Shown here: one piece after another, positions 62,041 through 64,000 of the stretch
Layout: the number at the start of each line of letters is the position of its first letter
Numbering within the stretch: the first letter of the stretch is position 1
Source: Cochliopodium minus
Taxonomy: Eukaryota; Discosea; Himatismenida; Cochliopodiidae
Reading direction: 5' to 3'
DNA: 64,000 nucleotides
NCBI GenBank assembly: GCA_024220525.1
Contig: JAMYWO010000111.1
Coordinates: forward strand, 1-64,000
Translations under genes and position numbers: made by a program
Notes under the pieces: model-generated
Databases searched by the model: none
Seen by the model: the letters and a program-made list of their open reading frames with translations, nothing else
What the model was told of the DNA's origin: nothing

Positions 62041-64000
62041 ATTCTATGCTTTTTTCTCTGTGTTGTTGATATCCATAGGGATATACTTTGTGATAGAGAA
62101 GACAAAGGAGGAATATGATGAGAAAACGAATCCCTTAGAATTTGAGAAAGTGAATAAGCAGAAATGGTGAGTAACAAAGAAAAAAAAAATTTAAATTTAA
62201 TTTCATTAAGAACCAAAATTCATTGATAAATGGATAAATTAATATTCATTCATTTCAGGAATCCAAATTATCCATTCTATGATCAACTGATTGAAAATAA
62301 TGATGTAAAAAAAAAATAAATCAAATAAAAAATCAAATCCACTACAACAAACAAACAAAAAGAAAAATTTAAAAAATAAACAAATCAAAATTAAGAATAT
62401 TCACAAAATTTCCAATCGAAATATAAAGTGTGAGATACGAAAAACGATTTCAAACTGTTTAAAAAAAAAAAATCTATTGAAAAATAATTTAATTTTTAAA
62501 ATAATGTCAAAAATTTTTTTCAAAAAAATAAACTAAATATTTTTAAAATAAAAAAAAATCTATTTCAAAAAATTTTTTATTAAAAAAGCCACATGTCCTC
62601 GAAAATACAATAGCCACAAAATGGAGGATAAACAGTATGAGCACAGAGGAGATTTTCGGATTTTTCACAGATGACTCATCCACAATAATTTCCGCCAACA
62701 ATGATTTTCATGACAATTTGTATGAGTATAATAGCGTGGAAGGAAAAGAGAAAAAGTCTATTCGTGATATTTCAAGCAAACAAAAAGTTGTTGAAATAAA
62801 AAAATCCCATTTATTTCAAATGTTTAAGTAATTTTTTTTTTCATTTTTTTCATTTTTTTAATTTTTTAATTTTTTAATTTTGAAAAAAGTTTACAAACGA
62901 ATTTGAATATTACTTCTTCAATAATACATATTTTTTAAATTTTAAAAATTATTTTGAATATTTTTCTTCAATATTATTTCAGAATTTTATTTTTTTGTAT
63001 TTAATTTTTATATTCTAAAAAATTTATAATTTCAAAAAAAAAAAAATTTTAAAAGGGAAAAAAAACAAAATTTTTTCTGGAAATCCAAAGTGAGTGATTT
63101 CTCAAATAGCAAGCAACTAATGGAGAAACTTTCTCCTCTCAAATTTTTTTTCCGCAACAACACAGTGCCGGAGAAGGTGGAGAGTTCCTTGGAGTTTTCT
63201 GTTTTGAGTGAACAAAGCGTTTTGAAGTATAGATTTCAATTATACAATCAAGTTGTTGTGCAAATTAGAGGTTCTTCTGAGTTTAACCTATTTCCCCCTA
63301 GTGTAAAAAAAAAATTTTATAAAAAAAAAAAGAAAAAAAAAATCATCTCAAAAACAATTTAAAATTGAAAAATCATTTCACAAAATATTTTATAGAAATT
63401 CTCTAAAATAAAATAAATTTTTCTTTGTTAAATCTAAATAACAAAAAATATTTTTATTTACAAAAAATAATGAAAAATTTGTTTGAAAACAAAAATTTAA
63501 TAAATAAAAAAAATGATCTAAAATTCTGGAATAAAAAAAATTTAATGATTTCTAAAAAAAAATTTAATTTGAATCAATTTGTTTGATAACAAAAATTAAA
63601 ATAAAAAAAAATGATCTAAAATTACAAAAAAAATTAATTTAAAATTAAATTAATTTAAAATTAAATTAATTTTGAATTGCGAAGGAATTGGAAGAACAAG
63701 AATTATTTCCTTTTTTGCACGAAAACAAAAGAAATATTAAAAATATAGAGAAACTCTTGTCAAAAAAAGAAAAGCAAGTAAACATCAAACTGAACAAGGG
63801 AGATATCATCTTCATCCCCGCCTTGTGGATCTACCAACAAAAGAGCGTCAAAGCCTCTGTTTATTTAAATTTCAGAGAAAATTCTGAAGAGGAAGTTTTA
63901 TTTGAGAAAATTTCCTTCACAGATTTACCAATTGAATCTAGTTTTAATACTAAACAAAAAATTGTCGTTTTGAAATATTCAATTCTAAGAATTATTTCAA
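62041..64000 (+). CDS. Membrane-anchored JmjC/cupin-like protein, TYW5-like (cut by window end)
   Basis: Exons 62041-62166, 62259-62304, 62589-62827, 63056-63302 and 63685 to the window end join in phase. The 5' exon or start is not resolved. Near the N-terminus is a membrane helix (FYAFFSVLLISIGIYFVI). The later part follows the JmjC/cupin_8 plan seen in TYW5 and its relatives: ATKWRINSMSTEEIFGFF, the strand VVVQIRGSSEFNLFPPS, FPFLHENKR, then GDIIFIPALWIYQQKS and ASVYLNF. In TYW5 the segment reads GDVLFIPALWFHNV and its His binds iron; here a Tyr occupies that place. The family contains Fe(II)/2-oxoglutarate hydroxylases. This one may be inactive or use another metal ligand. Confidence 0.72.

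Overview
The window is nuclear DNA from an AT-rich, intron-rich unicellular eukaryote that uses the standard code. Introns are short, start GTAAAA or similar, end in AG, and are almost pure A/T. The gene content is a small GTPase-ROCO kinase, RhoGEF, RasGAP, Rab14, Sec20, dynein light intermediate chain, COP9 signalosome, ORC5, cAMP phosphodiesterase, filamin repeats and HECT. That mix resembles a free-living amoeba (Amoebozoa or Heterolobosea). I cannot name the species from the sequence.

Layout: 1-237 is the tail of a plus-strand gene. 314-7663 (minus) is one 16-exon gene joining a Ras/Rab-like GTPase to ankyrin, LRR, Roc-COR and a TKL kinase. ORC5 follows (plus, 8078-9702). Next come two tandem minus-strand paralogues (9776-11882), a small plus-strand protein, an unrecognised 10-exon gene (13093-14375), CSN1 (14781-16312), a 14-exon phosphodiesterase (16538-21025), a two-TM protein, and two tandem GT90 glycosyltransferases (22836-26549). 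The minus strand then carries an F-box/eIF5A-like fusion (26659-27385), a RhoGEF with PH and WD40 (27413-30509, containing a 100-N gap), an RCC1 protein, a double-SH3 RasGAP (32206-36058), Rab14 and an ArsS-type radical SAM enzyme. Sec20 (plus) and an LRR-filamin protein (minus) follow.

From 44.1 to 51.6 kb the sequence is disturbed. It holds a stray copy of the 3' end of the dynein gene, other short duplications, a decayed coding stretch of unknown family, two SAM-domain genes with identical coding sequence, and a kinase relic. After this come dynein light intermediate chain (51699-53177), a 1477-residue LRR-filamin-pseudokinase-HECT protein (53443-58607), an orphan kinase C-lobe, an unrecognised membrane protein and the start of a membrane-anchored JmjC-like protein that runs off the end.

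Much of the content is signalling: Ras/Rho/Rab switches and regulators, kinases, cyclic-nucleotide breakdown and ubiquitin-system proteins (CSN1, F-box, HECT). The most unusual items are the GTPase-ROCO fusion, the F-box/eIF5A-like fusion that keeps the hypusination lysine, and the pseudokinase-HECT protein. Exon boundaries were worked out by hand from splice sites and codon phase. They are consistent, but no transcript or database search supports them.
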